From Podarcis raffonei (Eukaryota > Chordata > Lepidosauria > Squamata > Lacertidae), in assembly GCF_027172205.1 (NCBI RefSeq), contig NC_070619.1, positions 6,812,959-6,876,958 of the forward strand: a stretch of 64,000 nucleotides of DNA, written 5' to 3'. The notes beneath the pieces are model-generated. The model had not been told where the DNA came from, made no database searches, and worked only from the letters and a program-made list of their open reading frames with translations. Shown piece by piece: positions 45,801 through 54,140 of this stretch. The position numbers and the translations under genes are program-made. Each line of letters starts with the position of its first letter. The first letter of the stretch is position 1.

Positions 45801-48784
45801 AGAAAATCAGTTCTGCTGTTTTTTTTATCAAAGCATATGCCTGTTTGTCCATATACATGTGTAGATACCCGGAGGGTACTTGGTTTATATAGCTGGCATG
45901 TGAAAAACCGGAGGCAGTCCTTTTAGGTATAATCACAAACGATATTCCTGACAATCAGAGGAAAGTATTCCTTTATGCAACGACAGCTGCCAGGATGCTT
46001 ATAGCAAAAAATTGGAAAGGGAGAAAAATTCCATCAATGAAAGAATGGCAAATTAAATTTTGTGAATATATAAATCTGGCAAGACTCACAGCATTCATAA
46101 GGGGACAATCGGACCAGAAATTATTAAAAGAATGGGGATGTACTAAGAGTATATGAAAAAAAACATTGTTCTGGCGTAAGCATATCAGTATGTAATGAAT
46201 GATGCTTTGCAGGGTTAAAGAAAAAGAAAAATGGTGTAAAAAAGTATAAAGATAGATGTAATCTACATTAGACACAACAATTTAGTAAGAGTAAAAATTT
46301 TGAGGTCTTAGAACAAAGGAAGGAAGTCAATATGTGTATATGTATGTAATGACTAGATTAGACTGAAGATATGGTATTATTTGTAGATGTGTGCTTTCTC
46401 TTTTCTTTTTTGTGTTGTTTTTCTTTCTTGTTTGTATAGTATTATTTTGGATTCAATGTTTGTAATTTTTGTTATAATTTTGCATTGAAAATTTATATAT
46501 ATATATATCTGGCAGGCAGCTACTTATTAAAATGTGCAATTTTGGTTTAAGCATTTGGGCAAAACTGGAGGGGAGTGTCCCCTTAGTGAGAAGATTATTC
46601 CTGCATTTCAGGGGGTTCGATAAGATGGTGACCCTTGTAGTTGACCCTACAATTCTGCGATTCTGTGGCTGCTATTTTCCCTGAACCCATCCCTATCCAT
46701 CCCTGGCTCATCGCTATCAATCATATGGAATAGCTGGGTGCATTGTATGGTTCACACCCCCCCCCGATTCACACAGGGTGGCGGGGAGCCCCAATCCGCC
46801 CGTTTGGCCCCACGTGACCCGAGTGCGAATCCATGCCCCCAAGAACACAACTTTGCGACACGAGGAGTTTCTAGAAAGACACCTTCACGCTATACAAGAA
46901 TCGCGGGAACTGTAGTTTACTCCTTGCAGATCTACATTTCTACCCTTCAGGTTCCAGCAGTCTCAACAGTCTTCAGTGACTAGGATTATCTGGGGTGGGG
47001 GGGACACCTTATGTGCTTTCAATGTATGGCAACCGTCCTAGACAGTTAGAAAATTGGAAAACCACTGTTGGTAGCATATCCCACGGACCAGCCCATTGCC
47101 AGGTAGCACATTTGAACCACTACATTATATTCACAATAGAAAGATTCAAATGAATGGAATACAGTCGTAGTTTGGATCCAGAACGCCCTGGAACTCGGAC
47201 GTTTTGGTTCCCAAACGCCGCAAACCCGGAAGTGATTGTTCTGGTTTGCGAGCGTTTTTTCGGAACCCGAACCTGCAGGAGCTTCCTGCAGCCAATCAGA
47301 AGCCGCAGTTCGGTTTCCGAATATCTCGGAAGTCGAACGGACTTCCAGAACAGATTCCGCTCGACTTCCAAGGTGCGACTGTAGTTTCAATGGGTATACG
47401 AGAAGTGGGGGATTTTAACCTGCGTCAGCGGTTACCCCAAAAACAAGGCTGCAATTGCTATCCCAGGTTATCCAACCTGGAGTAAAAACAGTACAAATGG
47501 CTAGGATCCTAACCTATTTGAGGAGCACCTACTTCTGAGTAGACACAGTTAGGAACTGCGCTGCACACAGTCATGCACTTTAAATGCACGGTGGGGGTGT
47601 GCATATATCGTATTTTCCCGTGTGTATTTTTTGAGCCCCAAATTAAGAAATAATTAATTGCAACATTCCGTGGATAAGACGACCCCCAATTTTAAACTTT
47701 AAAAATTTGGGTCAAAATAACACATGGGAAAATACAGTATATACAAGCCCTAAAGTTGTGGCCCGGACCAAAAATAATGAGCACTTATGCTTTTAAGGTT
47801 TTAATGCCCTCCCTGGACAAATTGGGTTTTTTTTGCAACGACAGAGCAATGCTTACCAGTTTTAGTTGTTGCGCTATGCATTAAATCACATCAAATACGT
47901 GTTTGTCCGTTTGAAAAAAATCAACATTAAACCAAAGGGTGTGTGATGCTTACCTTGAAGAAGTCATCTTGATGGACAACGCAACAGTTTGGGAGCGCTT
48001 GGGTAAGTCTTTTGGTCAAAGTGGTTTTGCCACCATTGGTCACCCTAGATTAAGAAAACATGAAGCAGAATTGGGGTGGGGACAATGTCAGAATGGTTAA
48101 CAGAGCAAGGTTGCAAATTCAGTGAGCATAGGAAGTCTTTGGCCTTTGAGCATACAGTGGTGCCTCGCAAGACGAAATTAATTCATTCCGCGAGTTTTTT
48201 CTTCTTGCGAGTTTTTTGTCTTGCGAAGCACGGTTTCCCATAGGAATGCATTGAAAATCAATTAATGCGTTCCTATGGAGACCGCTTGCCGGGCTGGCGG
48301 TGCGGAGAAGGGCTTTTCTCCCCACCGCAAGCCTTCAGGACAGGTACGGGAACAGAGGGGAAGGGGCGCAGCGCTTCTCCTCTGTTCCCGGGGCTTGCGG
48401 TGGGAGGAGGGTTTTTCCTCCCCACCGCCAACATTCAGAACAGCATTCTGAATGTTGGCGGTGGGAAGGAAAACCCTCCTCCCACCGCAAGTCTTCAGGA
48501 CTGCCTTCCGAAGGCTGGCGGCGGGAGGAGGTCTCTCCGCCCCACCGCCAGCCTTCGGAGGAGGTCCGAGGACAGTGGGGAAGACGCGCTGCGCTTCCCC
48601 GCTGTCCCGGAGATTTCCCTATGGGCTTTCGTCTTGCGAAGGAAGCCCATAGGGAAATTCATTTTGCGAAGCGCCTCCAAAACGGAAAACCCTTTCGTCT
48701 AGCGGGTTTATCGTCTTGCGAGGCGTTCGTCTTGCGGGGCACCACTGTAGTTACCAGTTTTCTTTGTGGGGGAGCATGGTGTGG

Positions 48785-48831
<47 letters not shown>

Positions 48832-51800
48832 TTTTATTTATACCCCGCCCTCCCCAGCCAAGGCTGGGCTCAGGGCGGATAACAAGCAATAATAAAAACA
48901 AGTTGAATGAAAACAACTTAAAAACAAAATTAAAATACAACGTTAAAATATTGAAACATGTGCATATATCGTGTATAAGACGCCCCCATGCATAAGATGA
49001 CCCCTATTTTTTGAGCCCCAAATTGAGAAATAATTAATTGCAAGGTTCCGACAGAGCAATGCTTACCGGTTTGAGTTGTTGCACTATGCATTCAATCACA
49101 TCAAATACGTGTTTGTTTGTTTGAAAAAAACAACATTAAACCAAAGCACTTCCATTCCATTTAGAAAGACAAGGTGTAAAAATTTGGCTGCGTCTAGAAT
49201 GACCTCGTGAATGGAAAAGGGAAAACATAGATATATATACATATCTATATATTAAGATGAAAATAATACTGAAATACAGATAAAATGTGAAATGTGAAAT
49301 GGAGTGTTGTGAGAGTGATGGAAGTCTAATATTGCTATTATTTTGTAAAATAGTGTTTATTGTATTGAAATATTATACTTTTCTTTATTCTTTTACTGCC
49401 TACTTTTCTTTGCAATTTTCCTTCTTTTGCTTCTTTATCCCCCCCCCTAATATTATTCTTTACGTATGGTTTGGTATTGATATATTTACTTTGTAATAAT
49501 TTTTTTTTTTAAAAAAGAACTATTTTTACACAAATTAACCTCTCAATGGAAGAGAGAAATTCTTTTCTTTTCTTTTTAAAGACATTTACTCAGGAGTAAG
49601 CCCCACTGCACTGAGCGGGGTTTACTCCCATGTAAAACCATATATATATATATATATATAAAATGATTGAATTAGCAAAAATGATGGCAACAATTAGAAT
49701 GCAACCTAATCAAAATCTCAAACAGGAATGGAAAAGTGTAGAAGCATACATAACCAAAAGACGCTCCAACAAGAATTTATTGATATGTATAGACTGATTT
49801 CACAAAGCTAATCTAAGCAGATATATAAGATTGAATGTTTAATTATTAAGATACAAAATTACAATCTCGATCATAAAGTTGCAAAATAATAACAAGGAAG
49901 GGAAGACACGGGGCCAGAAATACGAAATGGATAAATGTTGGTACATAATGAAACGTGAAAATGTGAATTTAGGAATATAATGCATATGTATCAATATGTA
50001 AAATTTCATATATGTATTGCAACATTAAGAATAAATAAATTAAGTGCAAAAAAGTACAAACAAAAGGAACAGAGAAATTCTTTTCTTTTCTTTTTAAAGA
50101 CATTTACTCAGGAGTAAGCCCCACTGCATCGAGCGGGGTTTACTCCCATGTAAAACAATACAGTATTATTCTTATTATTTTCCCCGCCTCTTTCTTGCAG
50201 TCTTTTCCAAATATGGTAAAAGAGGGGAGGAGCCTCAAGAAATGGCGTGTTCGAATCGCGTCCCCCTATTGGCTGGCGCGGCTCCCGCCAGTTTTAACGG
50301 ACTTCGGTTCCGGGCGATTGCGCGCGGGGCGGAGCGGAGGTTATAAAAGCTTCCCCTCCTCGTCGGTTAATTAATATGGCGGGAGGCTGGGCGGGAGAAG
50401 GCGGGAAGAAGCAGAGATATCTATATAGTTTCTTAAAGAGAGCGGAATGATTTATAGCTCTCTATCCCCTCATTTATTTTCTTTTTCACTGTTTACTAAA
50501 TACTGTATAAATTAATACGGATTAGTAAATAAAACAGAAGAAAATAATTTTTTATTATTAAAAAAAAACCCACCTATCAGCTGCCTCTGTGCATAGCTAT
50601 CAACTTTTCCCCCTTTTTAAGGGAAATTCCCTTATTCCAAATAGGATTCCTCACAAGAAAAGGGAAAAGTTGACAGCTATGCCTCTGTATATTCGCTTAT
50701 ACCCAGTGATATTTATACTGGGAGTCCTGTATTCACGTTGAAATTAAAGGATATAAACAGGCTTAGTGGGTCTACTCGCTTGAGGGGGGAGAAAATTACA
50801 TTTAAAAGAGAAATGAGGTAGAAAAAGATTTTTCACCCATCAAGGATGTCCACTGGACATTTATGGAACATACTAATAATGTTATTTCTATCTTGCCTTT
50901 TCCCTGATGGGACTCAAGGGGCTTACAGATTTATTTATTTTAACGAGAAGCGTCTAAAAACGTGGGGAAAAGCCAGTCATAAAAAATAACTATAATAATA
51001 ATAATATTTTTTATTTATACCCCGCCCTCCCGCGCCAAGGCCGGGCTCAGAGCGGCTTACAAGCAATAATAAAAACAAGTTGAATGATTACAACTTAAAA
51101 ACAAAATTAAAATGCAACATTAAAATACTGAAACATTAAAATATTAAAATGTAGCCTCATCGCAGGAGGAGAAGGAAAGGAAAAAAGGAGAGGGTAGGAA
51201 TCAAAATCAAACTGCACAGATAGAATTAAAACAGTATATTCGTGTTTAAAATGCACCAATGATTATGATAAAAATCTAACCGAAATTAGATTTTTTCAAA
51301 CAAACAACCTGAGTCTAATGAGGAAACTTAATGAGAAACCTAAAGTGAGAGATTAGAAAGAAAATATCCTACAGGGCTGGAGGGGGGAGAAGCAATTTTG
51401 GTTTTTTGCCAATTTTTCCCGGCGTTACGAACTCTCAGTATTCCTGATTGTAATCTGTTTGGGGCAGAGACCTCTCTGCTTTTTGCCTTTATAACTGCAA
51501 GGGGCTACACCTCCCTATCCATTTACTCCAGAGTAAGCCGCTAGTGACGAGATATTCTGCTTTTTTTTTTTTGCTCCGCTCCCCTCAAGACGGTTCCCAT
51601 CCTAGCCGGTTCCCGTAATAACAAGAATTTATTATTATAATAAATTATAATAGCTTAAGATCTGGCGGTGGGTTTGCTACCCTCCCTAAAAAACAACAAC
51701 CCTTTTGTAAGATCCTGGAGGCAAGCGACTCATGGCGGCTCTTTATTTTATTTTTTGCCCACCTGCACTCCTAAAATTAATGTTGTGAATTAAAAGGAAG

Positions 51801-51936
51801 CTGCCGGTGAACTCAAATTGAAGTTATACCATGCTATAAAATATATAGCATGTTACTGGGTGGTTGTTTTTATTTTGATTATATATATTGTGGTTTTTAT
51901 GTTGATCTTTTCTGTGAACCACCCTGAGACCTCTGG

Positions 51937-51992
<56 letters not shown>

Positions 51993-54140
51993 TTAGCATC
52001 TAATACGCAACCTATGGTTGGGCAAAGGGGGTCTTGCAGGCTCTGAAACCATTTTTGGCTTGGCTTTGAAAAAGAAGGAAATGACTGTGTGTTTTTCTTA
52101 AAGCACATCTCCCCCCGCAATAATCCACATTTTGACATTTAATGTGGAATTGGTGCACCTTCCTGCCTGCAAGTTCGTCCTCCCCATTAGTATCATTAAT
52201 ATCTCAAAATGCCAGGATGCGTCCCTAATTCAGATTTTATCCTTTCTGGGGGGAATCTGGTAAATTAGGAAAGCAAGCACCTGTCGCAACACACATTCAG
52301 ATGAAAACATTTCCTGGAAGCACCTTGTGCAAATCCATTAAAATAATAATAATAAGGATATTTTATATCTGATCTCCCACCCCCACTGTTTTTGTCCTGC
52401 CAGGGCTGCGGGTTGAGATTCCTGCATTGTCCATAGTTGTCGACTTTTCCCTTTTCTTGCGAGGAATCCTATTCGGAATAAGGGAATTTCCCTTAACAAG
52501 GGGGAAACGTTGGCAGCTATGGCATTGCAGCGGGTTGGACTGGATGACCTTCGGGGTCCCTTCCAAATTCCCTGCAATTCTGGGATTCTTAAGGTTTGCC
52601 AGGGTGGAGGGGATTTGAAAGCGGGTGCTCCTACATCCCAAAGGCTTCGGCAACCTCAAAACTTGTGTTGGCTGAAAGCACCCCAATTAATACAAAGCGA
52701 TACTTCTCAATCATGCGCCGTAATAAGGTTATTGGCATAAATTGGTGTCAAAGAAAGATAGGACGTTTTTTATGTATGCTACAACAGCAGCAAGAGTTCT
52801 ACTAGCAAAGTATTGGAAGACACAAGAACTACCCACGCTGGAAGAGTGGCAGACGAAGGTGATCGACTACATGGGACTGGCTGAGATGACGGGCAGAATC
52901 CGTGACCAAGGGAAAGAGACGGTGGAAGAAGATTGGAAGAAATTTAAATTTTATCTTAAAAATTGTTGCAAAATTAGTGAGTGTTAAAATGTCATGGGTA
53001 AAGCATAGCAGATTTGCAGAGATAAATGATTGGACAAGAGGAAAGAAAAGGGTTAAAGAAAGGAATTTATAAGCAATTCAGATCAGGGGTTGCTGAAAAA
53101 GTTTAAAACAGGGATGCAGAAAAGGGAGGCATGGGGAAGTCGTTGAAATTGGGTACAAGAAAAAAATTCATGAAATTATACATGTTTATATGTTTGTTTG
53201 TTTGTGTTTGTTGTTTGTAATGTCTTATAATATATGTTGAAAATCTAATAAAAAATTATATATATATATATAAAAATAAGGTTATTGGCATAGGGCAGCG
53301 CATATCATTACTATTATTGCTCTGCAAGGTTTTCTAAATGCTGTTAACAAAAGTATTAGGGTTGCAGGCACTGCCTGGATTGTTGCCTATTAATGGAGGG
53401 GGGGGTAATTAATATCTCAGTGTCTCGTCTAGGCTCCAGATCTATCCAAAATACTCACGCGAAAGCAAATTTAGGGAAGGACATGGACAGATGGTCTCCC
53501 CGCAATTTCATTCCGCGCATTGCAACAGGAATTCTTTCAATAGTTTTCTTTCTTTTCCCTGCAGGTTACGCCAGGCACCTTCTCTCTCCCCCTCTGTTAC
53601 ATTATTATAATAATTTATAATAATAATAATTTATTATTTATACCCCGCCCATCTGGCTGAGTTTCCCCAGCCACTCTGGGCGGCTCCCAGTCAAGTGCTA
53701 AAAACAGTACCGCGTAGTAATACATCTCTCATTATTAAAGTGATGCTTTGGGGATTTATGAAAGAGTAAAATAAAAGTGAAAGTGATGTCTTTTAATTGG
53801 CTATTCAAGATTCCCTCTTTTAGGCTTCCAAATCCCATTTTTAGGCCATGGTTGGTTGACTCCTCATCTCATTATTTCATACATAAACGCTGAGAAAGAA
53901 CGGGTAATACTTTTGAAAACATCACTACATCTGTCCAAACTACATTTTTTAAAATTATTATTATTATTATTACAGAGCCTGGAAGTTTTCATGGGCTTCT
54001 TGAGCCTAGCTTCTGTTTACAAACTTGGCTTTTGTCCAAGGCGTAAAGCACATTGGCGCATTTCGAATCCCGGAGCATGCAAAAGTACAAAATGCAACGA
54101 GGGATGTTACCTACCCTCCAATTCCAATGATGTACTTCAT
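38818..54140 (-). CDS. NMRK2: NMRK2, nicotinamide riboside kinase 2 (7 coding exons)
   Basis: NMRK2 phosphorylates nicotinamide riboside to NMN in the NAD salvage pathway and is muscle-enriched in mammals. Seven coding exons on the minus strand total 603 nt (200 codons plus stop), all with GT-AG borders. The P-loop [10 protein letters not shown] is at residues 8-17; HQDDFFKP follows, with D35 aligning to the catalytic Asp36 of human NRK1. The [19 protein letters not shown] block is characteristic of the family. The residues [18 protein letters not shown] and HGVSVSCES favour NMRK2 over NMRK1. The protein is about 30 residues shorter than human NMRK2, lacking its Pro/Arg-rich tail. No disruption was seen. 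Confidence 0.95.
38980..39333 (+). mobile_element. Sauria-type SINE
   Basis: Head GGACGCGGGTGGCGCTGTGG, tail CCTTTACCTTTACC. In NMRK2 intron 6, 76 bases upstream of exon 7. Confidence 0.94.
39334..39726. other. Unassigned part of NMRK2 intron 6
   Basis: It contains an 83-codon open frame (39473-39724) with no recognised domain and TTATAAAAGGGCGG near 39570. Possibly an old repeat edge; not called. Confidence 0.3.
39727..40025 (+). mobile_element. CR1/L2-group LINE (family A), 3' end
   Basis: GAGGGCCTTCTGGCGGTTCC to GCCAGATGGGCGGGGTATAA and an ATT tail. Confidence 0.85.
40203..40582. mobile_element. hAT-like MITE relative, enlarged
   Basis: Ends GGAAACCTCTAGCCCTCCGG and CCAAAGATTCCCCACCTGGG plus TTGGACTACAACTCCCATTA fit the family at 44215. 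About 200 extra bases lie inside. Confidence 0.45.
40718..40979. mobile_element. TA-flanked palindromic MITE (CGTATTTTTCGCTC family)
   Basis: TACCGCATTTTTTGCTCTAT / ATAGAGCAAAAAATACGGTA. The inner arms ATCTCAGAAGCCAGAACAGC and GCTGTTCTGGCTTCTGGGAT also pair. Confidence 0.85.
41153..41259 (-). CDS. NMRK2: NMRK2 coding exon 6
   Basis: 107 nt encoding (S)[20 protein letters not shown] to MEANEVDV. Acceptor CTGTTTGCAG, donor GTAAGAGA. It is the most conserved block of the family. Confidence 0.96.
41285..41512 (+). mobile_element. hAT-like MITE (CCGGCCC family)
   Basis: TAGGCAACCTAAGGCCCGGG to TATAGTCCGGTCCCCCACAT, near complete; the right end is replaced by a BovB 3' tip. It starts 26 bases upstream of NMRK2 exon 6. 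Confidence 0.65.
41516..41556 (+). mobile_element. BovB LINE 3' tip
   Basis: GAAGAGTCGGACACGACTAA followed by TGGACTAAACAACAAC: only the last 40 bases. Confidence 0.75.
41783..42108 (+). mobile_element. Sauria-type SINE, slightly 5'-truncated
   Basis: It starts inside the tRNA head at GTTAAACCACAGAGCC. The duplication TATGTCTA is on both sides. Confidence 0.92.
42256..42330 (-). mobile_element. CR1-type 3' tail fragment
   Basis: AATCATAGAATCAGAGATGG ... CCTCTGCAATGCAGGAATC. Confidence 0.65.
42450..42521 (-). CDS. NMRK2: NMRK2 coding exon 5
   Basis: 72 nt encoding (R)[20 protein letters not shown] to WRR. Acceptor CACCTGCAG, donor GTAAGAAG. It matches PLVDLYSRRYFLTVPYEECKW of mammals. Confidence 0.95.
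42640..42750 (+). mobile_element. LINE 3' end (family B-like)
   Basis: GTAAACCACCCTGCGATCTT and a TAATAAATAATAAAAT tail resemble the 3' end at 12600-12680. Confidence 0.45.
42790..42893 (+). mobile_element. CR1/L2-group LINE (family A), 3' end
   Basis: CCCAGAGTGGCTGGGAAAAC then GGGTATAAATAATAAATTAT and an (ATT)n run of about 45 bases. Confidence 0.85.
43016..43381 (+). mobile_element. Sauria-type SINE (subfamily 3)
   Basis: Head GGACGCGGGTGGCGCTGTGG with TCTAAACCACAGAGTC, body with ACTGTCTGCGGACAAACGCT, tail CCTTTACCTTTACC. It ends 34 bases from the NMRK2 exon 4 boundary. Confidence 0.93.
43415..43586 (-). CDS. NMRK2: NMRK2 coding exon 4
   Basis: 172 nt encoding [17 protein letters not shown] through [13 protein letters not shown] to [12 protein letters not shown]. 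Acceptor CCCACCTAG, donor GTAAGATA. The buried strand [11 protein letters not shown] is clear. Confidence 0.95.
43812..43860 (-). CDS. NMRK2: NMRK2 coding exon 3
   Basis: 49 nt encoding [16 protein letters not shown] plus one base. Acceptor ATATTTCAG, donor GTAAGAGC. PQDQI...GFKQWDVL matches NMRK2. Confidence 0.94.
44215..44490. mobile_element. Old hAT-like MITE hosting a younger relative
   Basis: GGGGTGGAGAACCTTGGGCA ... AGTCAAGGTTGGTGGGGGTT is an old copy of the same broad family. The younger copy at 44325-44460 is inserted in its right arm. Confidence 0.6.
44325..44460. mobile_element. hAT MITE, 136 bp, with perfect 8-bp target duplication
   Basis: CAGGCATCTCCAACCTTCGG / CCGCAGGTTGGGGATGCCTG, nearly palindromic overall. 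Target duplication CCTAAGAA at 44317-44324 and 44461-44468. Confidence 0.92.
44856..44875. repeat. (TG)n microsatellite
   Basis: About 20 bases of perfect GTGT. Confidence 0.9.
44968..45214 (+). mobile_element. Solo LTR of a retrovirus-like element
   Basis: About 247 bases with TATATAAGCAGG, GTGAATAAACAAG and inverted ends, flanked by ACACA on both sides (44963-44967, 45215-45219). A CTCF-like CCAGCAGGGGGAT lies near 44996. There are no internal genes, so it is a solo LTR fossil of unidentified family. Confidence 0.6.
45445..45678 (+). mobile_element. Tigger-like MITE (type A)
   Basis: CAGTGGTTCCTTGGGTTACA / TTAACCCGAGGTACCACTG, TA flanks. Confidence 0.85.
45945..46505 (+). mobile_element. 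L1 LINE, 3' part
   Basis: It encodes [20 protein letters not shown] and [20 protein letters not shown] of the L1 ORF2 C terminus, then a 3' UTR and a (TA)n tail. Confidence 0.8.
46590..46662 (+). mobile_element. CR1-type 3' tail fragment
   Basis: TTCCTGCATTTCAGGGGGTT then GATAAGATGGTGACCC; divergent. Confidence 0.5.
46663..47160. other. Unassigned part of NMRK2 intron 2
   Basis: No exon was seen. A stretch near 46905-46960 (GGGAACTGTAGTTTACTCC) hints at an old short repeat but is too weak to call. Confidence 0.3.
47162..47381 (-). mobile_element. Tigger-like MITE (type C)
   Basis: CAGTCGTAGTTTGGATCC at left and CTCGACTTCCAAGGTGCGACTG at right, with TA flanks. Confidence 0.75.
47600..47938. 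repeat. Direct duplication, copy 1 (NMRK2 intron 2)
   Basis: Matches 48960-49146 from GTGCATATATCG through TTTTTTGAGCCCCAAATT and GACAGAGCAATGCTTACC to AACATTAAACCAAAG, with different internal deletions. It ends 15 bases from exon 2. A CGTATTTTCCCG MITE is part of it. Confidence 0.88.
47954..48044 (-). CDS. NMRK2: NMRK2 coding exon 2 (P-loop and DDFF)
   Basis: 91 nt encoding (G)[16 protein letters not shown] to VVHQDDFFK. Acceptor TTAATCTAG, donor GTAAGCATC. It holds the phosphate-binding loop and the likely catalytic aspartate. The flanking introns carry a direct duplication. Confidence 0.95.
48155..48747. mobile_element. Tigger-like MITE (type B), large and GC-rich
   Basis: CAGTGGTGCCTCGCAAGACG / CTTGCGGGGCACCACTG, TA flanks. 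The interior is a ladder of inverted GGCGGTGGGAGG / CCTCCCCACCGCC blocks. It lies 111 bases upstream of NMRK2 exon 2. Long open frames here are compositional. Confidence 0.83.
48787..48955 (-). mobile_element. LINE 3' end (GGGCTCAGGG family) with (AAT)n
   Basis: A 45-base (AAT)n run, then TTTTTATTTATACCCCGCCC and AAGGCTGGGCTCAGGGCGGA. A near-twin is at 51000-51150. Confidence 0.7.
48960..49146. repeat. Direct duplication, copy 2 (NMRK2 intron 1)
   Basis: Second copy of the 47600-47938 segment, on the other side of exon 2. It keeps more of the GTGTATAAGACGCCCC MITE portion and lacks about 165 bases present in copy 1. Confidence 0.88.
49553..49638. repeat. 86-base direct repeat flanking an L1 piece, left copy
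   Basis: AGAGAAATTCTTTTCTTTTC through ACTCAGGAGTAAGCCCCACT to CATGTAAAAC. It includes a palindromic GGAGTAAGCCCC...GGGGTTTACTCC segment known to me as a common short reptile repeat. Confidence 0.85.
49655..50065 (+). mobile_element. L1 LINE, 3' fragment
   Basis: It encodes [20 protein letters not shown] and [17 protein letters not shown], the ORF2 C terminus, then a 3' UTR ending AAGAATAAATAAATTAAG. Confidence 0.75.
50071..50156. repeat. 86-base direct repeat flanking an L1 piece, right copy
   Basis: Same as 49553-49638 with two or three differences, offset by 518 bases. Confidence 0.85.
50200..50400 (+). promoter_or_regulatory. CpG-rich promoter-like block in NMRK2 intron 1
   Basis: A perfect CArG box CCAAATATGG (50206-50215) is followed by an inverted CCAAT (CTATTGGCTG), E2F-like GGCGGGAA and CCCGCC runs, a GC box GGGGCGG and TATAAAAG (50342-50349). 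CpG density is far above the AT-rich surroundings. TATA spacing predicts plus-strand starts near 50370, opposite to NMRK2. No downstream coding exon was recognised; the ATG at 50376 opens only 24 codons. Confidence 0.5.
50592..50681. mobile_element. Short hAT-like MITE (CATAGCTGTC family)
   Basis: CATAGCTATCAACTTTTCCC / GGGAAAAGTTGACAGCTATG, 90 bases. Flanking 8-mers CCTCTGTG and CCTCTGTA. Confidence 0.8.
51000..51150 (-). mobile_element. LINE 3' end (GGGCTCAGGG family)
   Basis: TTTTTTATTTATACCCCGCC then AAGGCCGGGCTCAGAGCGGC and CAAGCAATAATAAAAACAAG, almost the same as 48830-48955. Confidence 0.7.
51150..51850. other. Unassigned part of NMRK2 intron 1
   Basis: AT-rich DNA with no recognised exon or repeat family. 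Confidence 0.35.
51852..51994 (+). mobile_element. LINE 3' end (family B) with (AAT)n
   Basis: GTTGATCTTTTCTGTGAACC and ACCCTGAGACCTCTGGGAAT match the 3' end at 12600-12660; a 58-base (AAT)n tail follows. Confidence 0.75.
52432..52521. mobile_element. Short hAT-like MITE (CATAGCTGTC family)
   Basis: CATAGTTGTCGACTTTTCCC / GGGGAAACGTTGGCAGCTATG. Flanking 8-mers GCATTGTC and GCATTGCA. It seems to have landed in a CR1-type tail. Confidence 0.78.
52522..52595 (+). mobile_element. CR1-type 3' tail fragment
   Basis: GCATTGCAGCGGGTTGGACT then GATGACCTTCGGGGTCCCTT. Confidence 0.65.
52758..53272 (+). mobile_element. L1 LINE, 3' part
   Basis: An 81-codon frame (52742-52987) encodes [20 protein letters not shown] and [20 protein letters not shown]. 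The 3' end is GTTGAAAATCTAATAAAAAA and (TA)n. Confidence 0.82.
53621..53712 (-). mobile_element. CR1/L2-group LINE (family A), 3' end
   Basis: TTATTTATACCCCGCCCATC and GGCTGAGTTTCCCCAGCCAC. Confidence 0.82.
54115..54140 (-). CDS. NMRK2: NMRK2 coding exon 1 (start codon)
   Basis: 26 nt encoding MKYIIGIGG, with the last codon split. The donor GG|GTAGGTAAC is fixed by phase with exon 2. It gives the first beta strand and the start of the P-loop. Confidence 0.9.

Noticed and set aside
46900-46970. Possible old short repeat with GGAACTGTAGTTT
   Set aside because: Too short and diverged to define ends or family.
48265-48788. Overlapping frames of 145 and 162 codons
   Set aside because: They lie inside a GC-rich palindromic MITE, and the repeated Pro/Gly/Arg composition comes from its inverted blocks.
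50376-50450. 24-codon frame starting just below the TATAAAAG box
   Set aside because: The ATG would lie at or before the predicted transcription start, and the peptide is short and unknown.
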